From contig NZ_WOXS01000002.1 in assembly GCF_009852415.1 (NCBI RefSeq), positions 3,698,001 through 3,762,000 on the forward strand: a DNA stretch of 64,000 bases. Direction: 5' to 3'. The notes under the pieces were generated by a model, which made no database searches, was not told where the DNA came from, and saw only the letters and a list, made by a program, of their open reading frames with translations. The DNA is from Streptomyces sp. Tu 3180. GTDB taxonomy: Bacteria > Actinomycetota > Actinomycetes > Streptomycetales > Streptomycetaceae. Made by a program: the position numbers and the translations under genes. Below are positions 52,696-61,857 of the stretch, in pieces; within the stretch, counting starts at the first letter, position 1, and each line of letters begins with the position of its first letter.

Positions 52696-53076
52696 TCACG
52701 CCGACAGGGGGCGCGGATCCTCGTCGACCGCGGACCGGACGTCCGGGTGGACGTCGAACAGGCGGCGGACGCCGAGCGCGCCGAGCACCTTGTTGACGTG
52801 ACTGCCGTCGGCGGCGCCCCGGTCGGGCAGGATCAGCCGCAGGCTGCCCTGGCACGAGCGCAGCAGCCGCCGGGCGGCGATGAGCACGCCGACCCCGCTG
52901 GAATCGCAGAACCACACGTCGGAGAGGTCGAGGACGAGGCTGTGCCTGCCGTCGGCCACCACGTCGTGCACCCGCTGGCGCAGTACCGGGGACGTCACCA
53001 GGTCCAGTTCGCCCGACACCCGGAGCACGGTCCACGGACCCTGCTCCCCGTCGGTCACTTTGAAGGTCACCACCAC
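52696..53076 (-). CDS. STAS-domain anti-sigma factor antagonist
   Basis: About 126 residues. Three successive GTG codons (53076, 53073, 53070) follow GGAGGGCGAAGG, and any could be the start. The core VLRVSGELDLVTSPVLRQRV, then SLVLDLSDVWFCDSSGVGVL, holds the phosphorylatable serine (D58-S-S-G). It ends GALGVRRLFDVHPDVRSAV. Such proteins release sigma factors by binding the kinase-type anti-sigma factor when unphosphorylated. The HATPase-type protein at 50638 is the nearest candidate partner. The sigma gene at 53425 is divergent. Confidence 0.93.
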   Translation of the reverse strand: MVVTFKVTDGEQGPWTVLRVSGELDLVTSPVLRQRVHDVVADGRHSLVLDLSDVWFCDSSGVGVLIAARRLLRSCQGSLRLILPDRGAADGSHVNKVLGALGVRRLFDVHPDVRSAVDEDPRPLSA

Positions 53077-53424
53077 GCCCTTCGCCCTCCGAACGGAAGC
53101 AGTGCCTACGCTTCCTTGCAGCGCGGCTGCCCAGCGGCCGTTCCCTGAAACACGCCCCGGAAAACGACTGCCGATCAGAAAAGGCTTGTTCCAGTCGGAT
53201 TCAATCCGATTCGATCGACTCCGATCGAATCGGCAGAGGGAGGGCACGCTCCGGACGGCATCCGGCGTGCATGATCGGCTCCTTACCACCCGCGGCTCCG
53301 CCGGGGGCGCACATTGCCACAAAGGGGCGTGCGGAATCGGGCGTGCCGACTACATTCGTGGAGACGGTGGGCACACGCTGGACCCGGGCACCGACCGGCC
53401 CGGGACACCAGGGAAGAACAGGGG

Positions 53425-54018
53425 GTGAGGGCCCGCATGACCAGAAGGGACGTACCGCCCCGCTGGGACCGCAGGATGCAGCAGCGGCTCGCGCACGGGG
53501 AGGCGGCCGCGCTCGGGGAGCTCTACGACCGGTTCGCCTCCCTCGTGCACGGCCTGGCCCATCGCGTCCTCGACGACGAGCACGCCGCCGACGCGATCAC
53601 CCGCGACGTCTTCGCCCACGTCTGGCAGCACCCGGACGCCTACGACCCCAGGCAGGGCCCGCTGCGCTCCTGGCTCGCCCTGCTGACCCACCGGCTGGCC
53701 GTGCAGCGGCTGCGCACCACCGAGACCGCGGCGCTCGCCCGCGGCGGCCCCGGCACCACGGAGGACCTGGAGCGCAAGGTGCGCCACGCCTCGGTGGCCG
53801 CCCGCGCCGACTACATCGTCCAGTCCATGCCGGCGCCGCTGCGGGCCGCGCTGGAACTGGCGTACTTCCAGCGCCGCGACTACCACCAGACCGCCGTCGA
53901 CCTGGGCGTCACCGACGACGAGGCCCGCCGCCGCCTCCGCCTGGGCCTGCAACTGCTGTCCACCGCCCACGACACCGAGGCCCCGGGCACCCCTCCGGGG
54001 ATCGGGGGTGCCGCGTGA
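53425..54018 (+). CDS. RNA polymerase sigma factor, ECF/SigK type
   Basis: About 197 residues. It starts at GTG 53425 or ATG 53437; GGGAAG is eight bases before the first. Region 2 reads RLAHGEAAALGELYDRFASL, then VFAHVWQHPDAYDPRQG (the W-x-H-P-x-x-YD motif of SigK-like factors). Region 4 reads PAPLRAALELAYFQRRDYHQ, then TAVDLGVTDDEARRRLRLGL. Its stop overlaps the GTG of the next gene (GTGA). That next protein has an anti-sigma zinc motif, so the pair are likely sigma and regulator. The promoter region is AT-rich, with repeated GATTCGA elements near 53200. Confidence 0.92.
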   Translation: MRARMTRRDVPPRWDRRMQQRLAHGEAAALGELYDRFASLVHGLAHRVLDDEHAADAITRDVFAHVWQHPDAYDPRQGPLRSWLALLTHRLAVQRLRTTETAALARGGPGTTEDLERKVRHASVAARADYIVQSMPAPLRAALELAYFQRRDYHQTAVDLGVTDDEARRRLRLGLQLLSTAHDTEAPGTPPGIGGAA

Positions 54019-55178
54019 GCGAGACCCGTCTCGAGCCGCACCGCGACCACAGGGGAGAGGCCGAACAGCTCGTGCTGGAGCACCGCGTGCTGAAGTCGCT
54101 GCTCGGCGCCTGGGCGCTGGCCGCCTGCTCGTCGGCGGAGGCGGAGGCCGTCGAGGAGCACCTCGGCACCTGCGGGCCCTGCGCGGACGAGGCGCTGCGG
54201 CTGCGCGAGGCGGTCGGCCTGCTCCAGCGCCCCGAGAGCCTCGACCTGGACCCGGGCCTGCGCACCCGCGTCCTGGAGACCTGCCTGGAGCGGCGCCCGC
54301 CGCGCACCCCCGTGCCGGAGTGGGCCGCCGCCTACGACGCCGAGACCGCGCGCCTGGACGCGCTGCTCCAGGACTTCGGGGACGCCGAGTGGCACGCGCC
54401 GGTGCGGCTGCGCTGGTACGAGGCCGACGAGGCGAGCACGCGCCGCACCACCGTCGCCGGGGTCATCGCGCACCTGCTGACGGTCGACGGACTGGTCGCG
54501 GTCGCCCTCGGCCTGGACGACCCGCTCGGGGACGTCCGGCCCGAGCGTCCCACCCCGACGGCCCGCACCGAGGCCTACTGGCGGGCCGCGCACTTCCCGC
54601 CCACCCGCTCCGTGCGGACGCCCTGGCGGGAGCAGAGCCACCACCTCGTACGGACCGTGTCCTTCGCCGACGGCGGCGCCGGGCGGCTGCCGGTGTCGTA
54701 CGGCGACTACGAACTGCCCCTGCACGACGCGATGCTGGACCGCGCCTTCGAGTGCTGGGTGCACGGGGAGGACATCGCCGAGGCGGTGGACTACCCCTAC
54801 GAACCGCCCTCCGGACGGCATCTGCACGGCATCGTGGAGCTGGCCGCGCGGATGCTCCCGGCCGTGCTGGAGCACCGCCGCCTCCACGGACTGGCCTCCC
54901 CCGTCGAGCGGCGTCTGGTCGCCGCCGGCGAACCGGGGCGCAGCCTGCGGCTGGAGATCGAGGGGTCCGGCGGCGGTGAGTGGCTGATCCCGCTGGACTC
55001 CCCCGCCGCGAAGGGCTCCGCCGAGCACGAGGTGGCCCACATCGCCCTGGACGGCGCGGAGTTCTGCCGCCTGGCCGCGGGCCACGTGTCCCCGCAGGAG
55101 GCGGCCGTCGGCCAGGTGGGGGACCGCGGGGCGATCAGGGACGTCCTGCTGGCGGCGGCCTCGATGAGCAGGATGTAG
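54015..55178 (+). CDS. Zinc-anti-sigma / maleylpyruvate-isomerase-fold fusion, partner of the sigma factor
   Basis: 387 residues from GTG 54015, overlapping the sigma stop by four bases. The N-terminal about 80 residues are a zinc-binding anti-sigma domain, with EEHLGTCGPCADEALRLREA giving H49-x3-C53-x2-C56. The rest resembles the mycothiol-dependent maleylpyruvate isomerase/DinB-like family, with VAGVIAHLLTVDGLVAVALG, and CWVHGEDIAEAV as the conserved W.H..D segment. A fusion of redox/zinc anti-sigma and thiol-enzyme fold suggests the sigma factor responds to mycothiol or electrophile stress. That is inference. No membrane segment is present. Confidence 0.88.
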   Translation: MSETRLEPHRDHRGEAEQLVLEHRVLKSLLGAWALAACSSAEAEAVEEHLGTCGPCADEALRLREAVGLLQRPESLDLDPGLRTRVLETCLERRPPRTPVPEWAAAYDAETARLDALLQDFGDAEWHAPVRLRWYEADEASTRRTTVAGVIAHLLTVDGLVAVALGLDDPLGDVRPERPTPTARTEAYWRAAHFPPTRSVRTPWREQSHHLVRTVSFADGGAGRLPVSYGDYELPLHDAMLDRAFECWVHGEDIAEAVDYPYEPPSGRHLHGIVELAARMLPAVLEHRRLHGLASPVERRLVAAGEPGRSLRLEIEGSGGGEWLIPLDSPAAKGSAEHEVAHIALDGAEFCRLAAGHVSPQEAAVGQVGDRGAIRDVLLAAASMSRM

Positions 55179-55304
55179 CGGGCCGCCGCGGGCGCCCCGG
55201 GGTCCGTCGTCCGGATCGGGCCGCAGGACGTCGGCGGTGGCCTGTCGTCGCCGCGGACGCGCGTGCCGGGCCCCGCGTCCGCGGCATGGTCGGGACGACG
55301 GGTC

Positions 55305-56186
55305 CTAGGCGAACACCACCGTGCGGCGGCCGTTCAGCAGGATGCGGTGTTCCGCGTGCCACTTCACCGCGCGGGCGAGCGCCTGGCACTCCACGTCCCG
55401 GCCGACGGCGACGAGCTGGTCGGGGGTGACGCCGTGGCCCACCCGCTCGACCTCCTGCTCGATGATCGGGCCCTCGTCGAGGTCGGCGGTGACGTAGTGG
55501 GCGGTGGCGCCGATGAGCTTCACGCCCCGCGCGTGCGCCTGGTGGTACGGCTTCGCGCCCTTGAAGCTCGGCAGGAAGGAGTGGTGGATGTTGATGATCC
55601 GCCCGGACAGCTGCTTGCACAGGTCGTCCGAGAGCACCTGCATGTAGCGGGCGAGGACGACGAGCTCCACCCTCTCCTCGCGCACGATCTCCAGCAGCCG
55701 CGCCTCGGCCTCCGGCTTGGTGTCCCTCGTCACCGGGATGTGGTGGAAGGGGATGTTGTACGAGGAGACCAGCTCGGCGAAGTCGGTGTGGTTGGACACC
55801 ACTCCGGCGATCTCCACGGGCAGCGCGCCGGTCCGCGCGCGGAACAGCAGGTCGTTCAGGCAGTGGCCGAACCGGCTGACCATCAGCAGGATGCGCATCT
55901 TCTGGTCGGCCCGGTCGATCCGCCAGTCCATCTGGAAGGAGTCGCCGATCGCCGCGAAGCTGGCCCGCAGCTTCTCCACCGTCACCGGGGCGTCCGCCGA
56001 GAAGTGGACGCGCATGAAGAACAGTCCCGTGTCGTGGTCGCCGAACTGCTGGCTGTCCTCGATGTTGCAGCCGGTCATGAACAGGTAGCTGGACACCGCG
56101 TGCACGATGCCCTGCTTGTCGGGACAGGACAGGGTGAGGACGTACTGGTCGGCCGGGGCCGCGACTCGGGTGGACTGCTCGCTCAT
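55305..56186 (-). CDS. purU: Formyltetrahydrofolate deformylase
   Basis: 293 residues, normal length. The N-terminal ACT domain opens YVLTLSCPDKQGIVHAVSSY. The C-terminal formyltransferase fold has VSRFGHCLNDLL, VVLARYMQVLSDDL, IINIHHSFLPSFKGA (catalytic His) and HYVTADLDEGPIIEQ (catalytic Asp). It hydrolyses 10-formyltetrahydrofolate to formate and tetrahydrofolate, balancing one-carbon pools. ATG 56186 is the start. It is followed on the same strand by nothing close, and preceded by the SCO4402-like gene 48 bases away, possibly in one unit. Confidence 0.97.
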   Translation of the reverse strand: MSEQSTRVAAPADQYVLTLSCPDKQGIVHAVSSYLFMTGCNIEDSQQFGDHDTGLFFMRVHFSADAPVTVEKLRASFAAIGDSFQMDWRIDRADQKMRILLMVSRFGHCLNDLLFRARTGALPVEIAGVVSNHTDFAELVSSYNIPFHHIPVTRDTKPEAEARLLEIVREERVELVVLARYMQVLSDDLCKQLSGRIINIHHSFLPSFKGAKPYHQAHARGVKLIGATAHYVTADLDEGPIIEQEVERVGHGVTPDQLVAVGRDVECQALARAVKWHAEHRILLNGRRTVVFA

Positions 56187-56233
56187 GCAGAAAAGGGTCC
56201 CACACGAGGGGGTGCGGCCGGCCGGCCGTTCCG

Positions 56234-56680
56234 CTACGCGGACCGCGTCATGATCCGCAGCACCTCGAGGGTGCGCGGCGGGGCGTCGGGGTCCTCGCCG
56301 TCGCTCGCCGCCATCCGCACGTGCGCGTCCCGCGCGGCCCGCACCGCCTCCGGCCACCCCTGGTGCTCGAGGTAGGCGGTGACCGGCGCGTCCGGGCCGA
56401 CCTGGTGCATGATCCGCAGCACCCGCAGCACCGCGGTGTCGACGAGCGCCGCCTCCTGGGAGTCGCGGAAGATCGTGCCGACGTACTTCTCGGCGGACCA
56501 GTTGTCCAGCCAGGTGTCCTCGACCAGCCGGTAGACCGCGTCGGTGACGTCCCCGTAGCCTTCCACCCCGGCCAGCCAGACGTCCCGCTGGAACACGGGA
56601 TCGGAGAGCATGTGCAGCGCGGAGCGCACATTGCTGCGCCAGCGCCACCACGGCATGTCGTTGAGTGGCATGCCGCCCAT
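56234..56680 (-). CDS. SCO4402-family protein
   Basis: About 148 residues from ATG 56680; ATG 56671 is also possible, and the frame stays open further upstream. The conserved core is MPLNDMPWWRWRSNVRSALH, VEGYGDVTDAVYRLVEDTWL and SAEKYVGTIFRDSQEAALVD. The family is actinobacterial, helical and uncharacterised. It lies directly upstream of purU on the same strand (48-base gap), so shared transcription is likely. It is divergent from the substrate-binding lipoprotein gene. Confidence 0.85.
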   Translation of the reverse strand: MGGMPLNDMPWWRWRSNVRSALHMLSDPVFQRDVWLAGVEGYGDVTDAVYRLVEDTWLDNWSAEKYVGTIFRDSQEAALVDTAVLRVLRIMHQVGPDAPVTAYLEHQGWPEAVRAARDAHVRMAASDGEDPDAPPRTLEVLRIMTRSA

Positions 56681-56852
56681 GGTGGAGGAGCGACGGCCAC
56701 GGCGGGAAGAGTTCTCCGAACCTTGCACGGTCGTCGATCGTACGTTTCCGCGTCCCGCGGGGCGCACCGGACCCCGTAATTCACCCTCCCGTCACCGCCT
56801 GTTGGGTAACGGTCACTCCGGGGTTGGCCGTGTGGCGGAATCGTGCGTGCCC

Positions 56853-58163
56853 ATGACCGGCAGGCGACGCATCCGCAGCACGTTCCTCCCCCGCCTTCTC
56901 ACCCGGCGCGCCAGAGCCGGTGCCGCGACCGCGGGCGCGCTGGCGGTGTGCACGTCACTCGCCGCCGGCTGCGGGATCGTCCCCGGTGCCACGGGGGGCT
57001 CCGGGGACGATCCGATCACCGTGATGACCTGGGCCCCCGAGAACACCGACACCACCAACAAGCCCGGAATGCCCGCGTTCGCCCAGGCCTACGCCCGCTG
57101 GATCAACGCCCAGGGCGGCATCAACGGCCGCCCGCTCAACGTCCTGACCTGCAACGACCGGAACGACACCGTGGCCGCCGCGCGGTGCGCCCGGCGCGCG
57201 GTCCAGGAGAACGCCGTCGCGGTCGTCGGCTCCTACAGCGTGCACGCCGACTCCTTCCTCCCCACCCTCGAGGGCGCCGGCATCCCGTACATCGGCGGCT
57301 ACGGCATCACCAACGACGAGTTCACCAGCCCCCTGTCCTTCCCCGTCAACGGCGGCCAGCCGGTGCTGCTGGCCGGTCTCGGCCGCACCCTCGCCGACAC
57401 CTGCGGACCGGTCGCCCTGATCCGGCCCGACACCATCGCGGGCGACCAGCTGCCCCCGCTGCTCGACTCGGGCCTCGAGGCGGGCGGGCACGCGCCGGCC
57501 GGGGACCTGCGGGCGGCGGAGGACGCCACCGCGTACGACGGCGAGGCCCAGCGGGCGCTGGAGCACACCACCACCGACCCGGCAAAGCCCGGCTGCGTCG
57601 TGCCCGCCCTCGGCGACCGCGCGGGCACCTTCATGGACTCCTTCCGGCGGGCCCGCGGCGACTCCTCCGACGTGCGCACCGCGACCGTGCTGGGCAGCGT
57701 CGACCAGTCGACGGTCGACGCCTCCGGCGGGGCGTCGGGGCCGTACGAGGGGTCGTACGTCACCGGCTGGTACCCGTCGGCGGGCGACGCGCGCTGGAAG
57801 CCGATGAGGAAGGTGATCGAGGAGGAGGCGTTCGGCGACAACCGGATCGACGCCGCGGACGCCGGGGTGCAGACCACCTGGATCGCCTACACCGTGTTCC
57901 GGCGGGTCGTCGAGTCGCTCGGCGACGGCGAGGTGACCGCCGACACCGTGACCGGGGCCCTGAAGGGCGGGCTGAAGATCGACACGGGCGGGCTCACCCC
58001 CACCCTGCAGTGGAAGTTCCAGGACGAGCTCGCCGCCGTCGGCTTCCCCCGCCTGGCCAACGCCCACGTCACGCTGCAGGTGGTCCGGGACGGCCGGCTG
58101 GTGTCGGCCCGCGACGGCTTCATCGACGTCACCCGGACGCTGCGCGAGGCGGACCTGGCGTAA
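56853..58163 (+). CDS. Branched-chain-amino-acid-type ABC substrate-binding lipoprotein
   Basis: 436 residues. The basic start (MTGRRRIRSTFLPRLLTRR) leads to a hydrophobic core and the lipobox LAAGC. The type I periplasmic-binding fold is clear: GMPAFAQAYARWINAQGGIN, VLTCNDRNDTVAAARCARR, VAVVGSYSVHADSFLPTLEG and a PYIGGYGITNDEF loop. These proteins deliver amino acids or amides to ABC permeases, but no permease or ATPase gene is adjacent, so it may be an orphan receptor. A terminator follows at 58179. Confidence 0.9.
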   Translation: MTGRRRIRSTFLPRLLTRRARAGAATAGALAVCTSLAAGCGIVPGATGGSGDDPITVMTWAPENTDTTNKPGMPAFAQAYARWINAQGGINGRPLNVLTCNDRNDTVAAARCARRAVQENAVAVVGSYSVHADSFLPTLEGAGIPYIGGYGITNDEFTSPLSFPVNGGQPVLLAGLGRTLADTCGPVALIRPDTIAGDQLPPLLDSGLEAGGHAPAGDLRAAEDATAYDGEAQRALEHTTTDPAKPGCVVPALGDRAGTFMDSFRRARGDSSDVRTATVLGSVDQSTVDASGGASGPYEGSYVTGWYPSAGDARWKPMRKVIEEEAFGDNRIDAADAGVQTTWIAYTVFRRVVESLGDGEVTADTVTGALKGGLKIDTGGLTPTLQWKFQDELAAVGFPRLANAHVTLQVVRDGRLVSARDGFIDVTRTLREADLA

Positions 58164-58178
58164 CGCACGCCGCCGGAC

Positions 58179-58216
58179 ACGGCGGTGGGGCCGGGTCTCC
58201 CCGGCCCCACCGCCGT
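58179..58216. terminator. Strong bidirectional hairpin
   Basis: ACGGCGGTGGGGCCGGG (58179-58195) pairs perfectly with CCCGGCCCCACCGCCGT (58200-58216) around a 4-base loop. Seventeen pairs, between convergent genes. It probably stops transcription from both sides. Confidence 0.88.
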
Positions 58217-58247
58217 TCGTCGCGGGCCGCCGCCCGTCAGGGGCCCG

Positions 58248-59978
58248 TCACAGCTGGGTCGGCTGGCGCTGGGGCAGGCCGTGCTGCCGGGCGATGGTGT
58301 TCCACAGCTCGGACGCCTTGGTCTTCTCGGTGGTCGCGGTGCCGCTGGCCCGGTTGCCCGCCTGGGTCTGGCCGGTCGAGCGGGCCTGGCCCCTCTTGCA
58401 CAGCTTCTTGTTGCCGGCGACCTGGTCGGCCCAGGCCGCGTAGTGGTCGTCGGCCGACGCCGACGCCTGCCACGCCTTGGTGAGCGCGGTGGTCAGCTCC
58501 GTGTGGCCGGGCAGCTTGTCCACGGAGAGGTCGGAGAGGTCGGTGACCAGCTGGTTGCGCTGCCGGGCCGCGTCCCGCAGGTCCTTGGCCGCCTGGCCGA
58601 GGTTCCGGCAGGCCTTCACGTCGTTCACCGCGTTGATCACGGCGGTCCGGCTGTCGCCGCTGTGGGCCAGCAGCTTGTCCAGCTCGACGGCCTGCTGACG
58701 GACCGGGTCGGCGGACGGCGAGGGCGAGGCGGAGGACTGCTCGCTCGCGGGGGCGGTGGCGGAGACCGTCTCGTTCCCGCCGTCGTCGCCACCGCCGCCG
58801 AGCAGCGCGCCCGCGCCGATGCCGAGGACCGCGATGCCGACGCCGACCGCCGCGATCAGCGGCACCCGCGAGCCGGTGCGGCCGCGGCCGCCGCCCCGTC
58901 CGCCGTCGTCACCGCCGTGGGCGGCCCGCCGGCCGCCGCCGCCCGGGCCGGACGGGGAGGTGTGCGCGGGCGGGCCGTACTCCACGCGCGGGAGCTGCTG
59001 GGTGGACCCGGCCGAGGCGCCGCCCTCGGCGCGGAAGAGGTTGTCGAACTCGGCGGGCGGCTGCCGGTTGCCGTCGCCGGGCGGGGTGCCGTGGGCCGGC
59101 CCGGCCGCCCGGTCGGTCACGGGGGCGATGTACTGGGTGGCCTCGGCGTCGGGGTGGCCGGCGGACGGCATCGGTGCGGCGCCCGCGCCGGGCGCGCCCT
59201 GCCGGGACCGGCCCAGGAAGCGGGTCGTCTCGGGGTCGTGTGCCGCGGGCGTCTCGGGCGGCAGTGCGCCCGGGCCCACCGGGGGTATGTACTGCGTCGC
59301 CCCCTCGTCGGCGCCGGCGGCGGGCACCGGCGGCAGGAACTGCGTGGCCCCCTCCGCCCCGTCGGGGGCCGTGGGCGCGCCCGGGACGGACGGGTACGGG
59401 GCCGCGCCCTCGGGCGGCAGCGGCGCACCGGCGGACGGCATGCCGTACGCGTCCGCGGCGGGAGCGCCGTAGGCGGCGCCGTTCTGCGGCGGCAGCGGGG
59501 CTCCCGGGCCGCCCTGCCCGCCGTAGGCGCCGTGCGGGGCGGGGGCGCCGTACCCGGCGCCCGGCTGCGGCGCCGGCGCGCCGCCGTACGGGGCGGGGCC
59601 GCCGTGCGCCTGGGGCGGGGCGCCCTCGGGCGGCAGCGGGCCGGGGCCCCGCCCTCCCGCGGACGGACCGGAGGGGCTCTGCGCGGCCCAGGCGTCCTGC
59701 TGTCCCTGGGCGCCCCACCGCGGGTCGGGCGGGGACTGCCAGTCCTGGCCGGGCGGCGGGGCGGGCGACTGCTGCCCGGGGCCCCAGGAGCCGCCCCAGG
59801 TCTGGCCGCCGGACGGGGCCGAGGCGGACGGGGGGCCGGAGTGCCGGCCGTCCGCGCCGGGGCCCGCCGGTCCGGCCGTCATGCCCGGCAACAGGGGTTC
59901 GCCGCCGTCGGAGGGCAGCACGATGCCTTCGCGCGCGGGGCGCGCCGAGGGCTCCTCGCCCTGTCCACTCTGCGTCAC
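58248..59978 (-). CDS. Membrane-anchored protein with Pro/Gly-rich cytoplasmic half and repeated TQ motifs
   Basis: About 576 residues from GTG 59978, chosen for TAGGAG five bases upstream. Residues 1-345 are a Pro/Gly/Ala/Gln-rich disordered region. It has the repeated short motif GATQFLPPV, GATQYIPPV, EATQYIAPV and GSTQQLPRV. One membrane segment follows near 370 (VPLIAAVGVGIAVLGIGAGA). An external helical domain of about 150 residues (AVELDKLLAHSGDSR, VKACRNLGQAAKDLRDAA, DLSVDKLPGHTELTTAL) ends the protein. The TQ motifs look like threonine-phosphorylation or FHA-docking sites. The external domain has no named family that I know. Confidence 0.8.
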   Translation of the reverse strand: MTQSGQGEEPSARPAREGIVLPSDGGEPLLPGMTAGPAGPGADGRHSGPPSASAPSGGQTWGGSWGPGQQSPAPPPGQDWQSPPDPRWGAQGQQDAWAAQSPSGPSAGGRGPGPLPPEGAPPQAHGGPAPYGGAPAPQPGAGYGAPAPHGAYGGQGGPGAPLPPQNGAAYGAPAADAYGMPSAGAPLPPEGAAPYPSVPGAPTAPDGAEGATQFLPPVPAAGADEGATQYIPPVGPGALPPETPAAHDPETTRFLGRSRQGAPGAGAAPMPSAGHPDAEATQYIAPVTDRAAGPAHGTPPGDGNRQPPAEFDNLFRAEGGASAGSTQQLPRVEYGPPAHTSPSGPGGGGRRAAHGGDDGGRGGGRGRTGSRVPLIAAVGVGIAVLGIGAGALLGGGGDDGGNETVSATAPASEQSSASPSPSADPVRQQAVELDKLLAHSGDSRTAVINAVNDVKACRNLGQAAKDLRDAARQRNQLVTDLSDLSVDKLPGHTELTTALTKAWQASASADDHYAAWADQVAGNKKLCKRGQARSTGQTQAGNRASGTATTEKTKASELWNTIARQHGLPQRQPTQL

Positions 59979-60178
59979 CGGGACTCCTACCAATGGGGGG
60001 ACCTTGTGAATCGTCGGCTCACGCTACCGGGTCCCCGGAGCCCGGTGCCACGCAGCACCGAACCGGGCCTCGTGCCCTGTGAGCGCGGTAACAAGACCGG
60101 CTCACCGCACGCTGGTTGCGCCATCCCTCCCCTCCGCCCCCCGGTCCCCGTGCGTTCACCCGGAGGCGTACCCGCCGT

Positions 60179-61564
60179 TCACGCGGCCGCCCGGAACTCC
60201 ATGCGCGCCCCGAACTCCCGCACCACCGATTCCTCCCGGTACGGCTCCAGGCGCTGCTGGAGGTCCTCCAGGTAGGCGGCGCCCCGGTCGGACCTCAGCC
60301 CGTCGAGCAGTTCCACCGCCTTCAGGCCCGTGTGGCAGGCCTGTTCGATCTCCCGCTGCTGCACCTGCGCGGTGGCCAGCAGCACGTAGCCGATCGCCCG
60401 CCGCCGTGCCCGCGACCCGGGATGGCCGGCCAGGGACTCCCGTGCGCACCGCGCGGCGGCCTCGGCCTGCCCGAGGTCACGGTGGCAGTGCGCCAGCTCG
60501 TCGGCCAGGTAGGCCCCGTCGAAGTGCGCGATCCACGCCGGGTCGTCCCCGGAGGCCGGATCGGCCGCCTCCATCGCGCTCACCGCTCGCCCGGCCGCCG
60601 TCTGCGCGGCGTGGGCGTCGCCCATCAGCGCGTGCCCGCGCGCCTCCGCCGCGTGGAACATCGCCTCCGCGCGGGGCGTCACCCGCCCCCGCGTGCCCTC
60701 CTGCGCCGCGCGCGCCAACTGGGCGATCTCGCGCGGGTTCCCGAGCTGTGCGGCCAGGTGGCTCATGGAGGCGGCGAGCACGTATCCGCCGTAACCGCGG
60801 TCCCCGGCCGCCTGCGCGAGGCGCAGCGCCTGGATGTAGTAGCGCTGGGCCAGGCCCGGCTGCCCGGTGTCGACGGCCATGTACCCGGCGAGCTCGGTCA
60901 ACCGCGCGACGGCGGCGAACAGTTCCCGCCCGACGGCCTCCCGGTACGACCCCGCCAGCAGCCCCGAGACCACGCTGTTGAGGTAGTGCACGACGACCGG
61001 GCGCACGTGCCCGCTGCCGTACTGGTGGTCCAGGTCCACCAGCGCCTGCGTCATGGACCGTACGGCCGCCACGTCGGACCGGCCCACGCGCGGTCCGGCC
61101 GAGCGCGCCACCTGCGCGTCGGGCGTGGAGATCAGCCAGTCGCGGCTCGGCTCCACCAGCGCGGAGGCGGCGACGGAGGAGCCGGACAGGAAGTCCCGCC
61201 GGCCCACGTCGCTGCGCCACAGCTCGCAGACCTGCTCGACGGCCCCCGGTACCGTCGGCGAGTACTGGAGGCCGACGCCCGCCGCGAGGTTCTTGCCGTT
61301 GGCCATGCCGATCTCGTCGATCGTGACCGTGCGGCCCAGCTTGCGGCCCAGCGCCTCCGCGATGATCGCCGGTGCCCGGCCCCTCGGCTGCTGTCCGCGC
61401 AGCCAGCGGGCCACCGACGTCTTGTCGTAGCGCAGGTCGAGGCCGTGCTCGGCGCCGCACATGTTGACCCTGCGGGCCAGTCCGGCGTTGGAGCATCCGG
61501 CTTCCTGGATGAGCGCCTGCAGCCGTTCGTTCGGCTGCCGCGCGACGAGAGGCCTTGCGGCCAT
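60179..61564 (-). CDS. NsdA-like TPR regulator of development and antibiotic production
   Basis: 461 residues from ATG 61564. The N-terminus RQPNERLQALIQEAGCSNAG, then GLDLRYDKTSVARWLRGQQP, is an atypical helix-turn-helix shared by NsdA and its paralogues. A short motif DVGRRDFLSGSSVAASALVE follows. Then come TPR-like helices (GLAQRYYIQALRLAQAAGD, YGGYVLAASMSHLAAQLGN, AIGYVLLATAQVQQREIEQA). NsdA itself negatively affects sporulation and antibiotic output in S. coelicolor. This paralogue's role is inferred to be similar regulation. The ligand or partner is unknown. Confidence 0.88.
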   Translation of the reverse strand: MAARPLVARQPNERLQALIQEAGCSNAGLARRVNMCGAEHGLDLRYDKTSVARWLRGQQPRGRAPAIIAEALGRKLGRTVTIDEIGMANGKNLAAGVGLQYSPTVPGAVEQVCELWRSDVGRRDFLSGSSVAASALVEPSRDWLISTPDAQVARSAGPRVGRSDVAAVRSMTQALVDLDHQYGSGHVRPVVVHYLNSVVSGLLAGSYREAVGRELFAAVARLTELAGYMAVDTGQPGLAQRYYIQALRLAQAAGDRGYGGYVLAASMSHLAAQLGNPREIAQLARAAQEGTRGRVTPRAEAMFHAAEARGHALMGDAHAAQTAAGRAVSAMEAADPASGDDPAWIAHFDGAYLADELAHCHRDLGQAEAAARCARESLAGHPGSRARRRAIGYVLLATAQVQQREIEQACHTGLKAVELLDGLRSDRGAAYLEDLQQRLEPYREESVVREFGARMEFRAAA

Positions 61565-61857
61565 GGCGTACCCCCTGAGGCTGCGGTGCCTGCCCACGCA
61601 CCGAGTTGACGTGTCTTCCGCGGCCGTGCTTCTCACGTCCCGGCGAAAAGGTCCGGCCGTGAAGATCGATGCCCCGCCGACGTGCCGGTGATGCGAAGCA
61701 TGTGAGGATTGCCGGGGTAGCGACTGATGCCCGCCCCCCTCGTGGCTACCCACCCGGGGCCCCGGATCCCCCGCGCGCCCCCGCGCATGCACCCATGCGC
61801 CCCGGGACCGGGACCGGTGCTCCTCCCCCGCGCACGCGGGCGGGGGCGTAACCCCCG

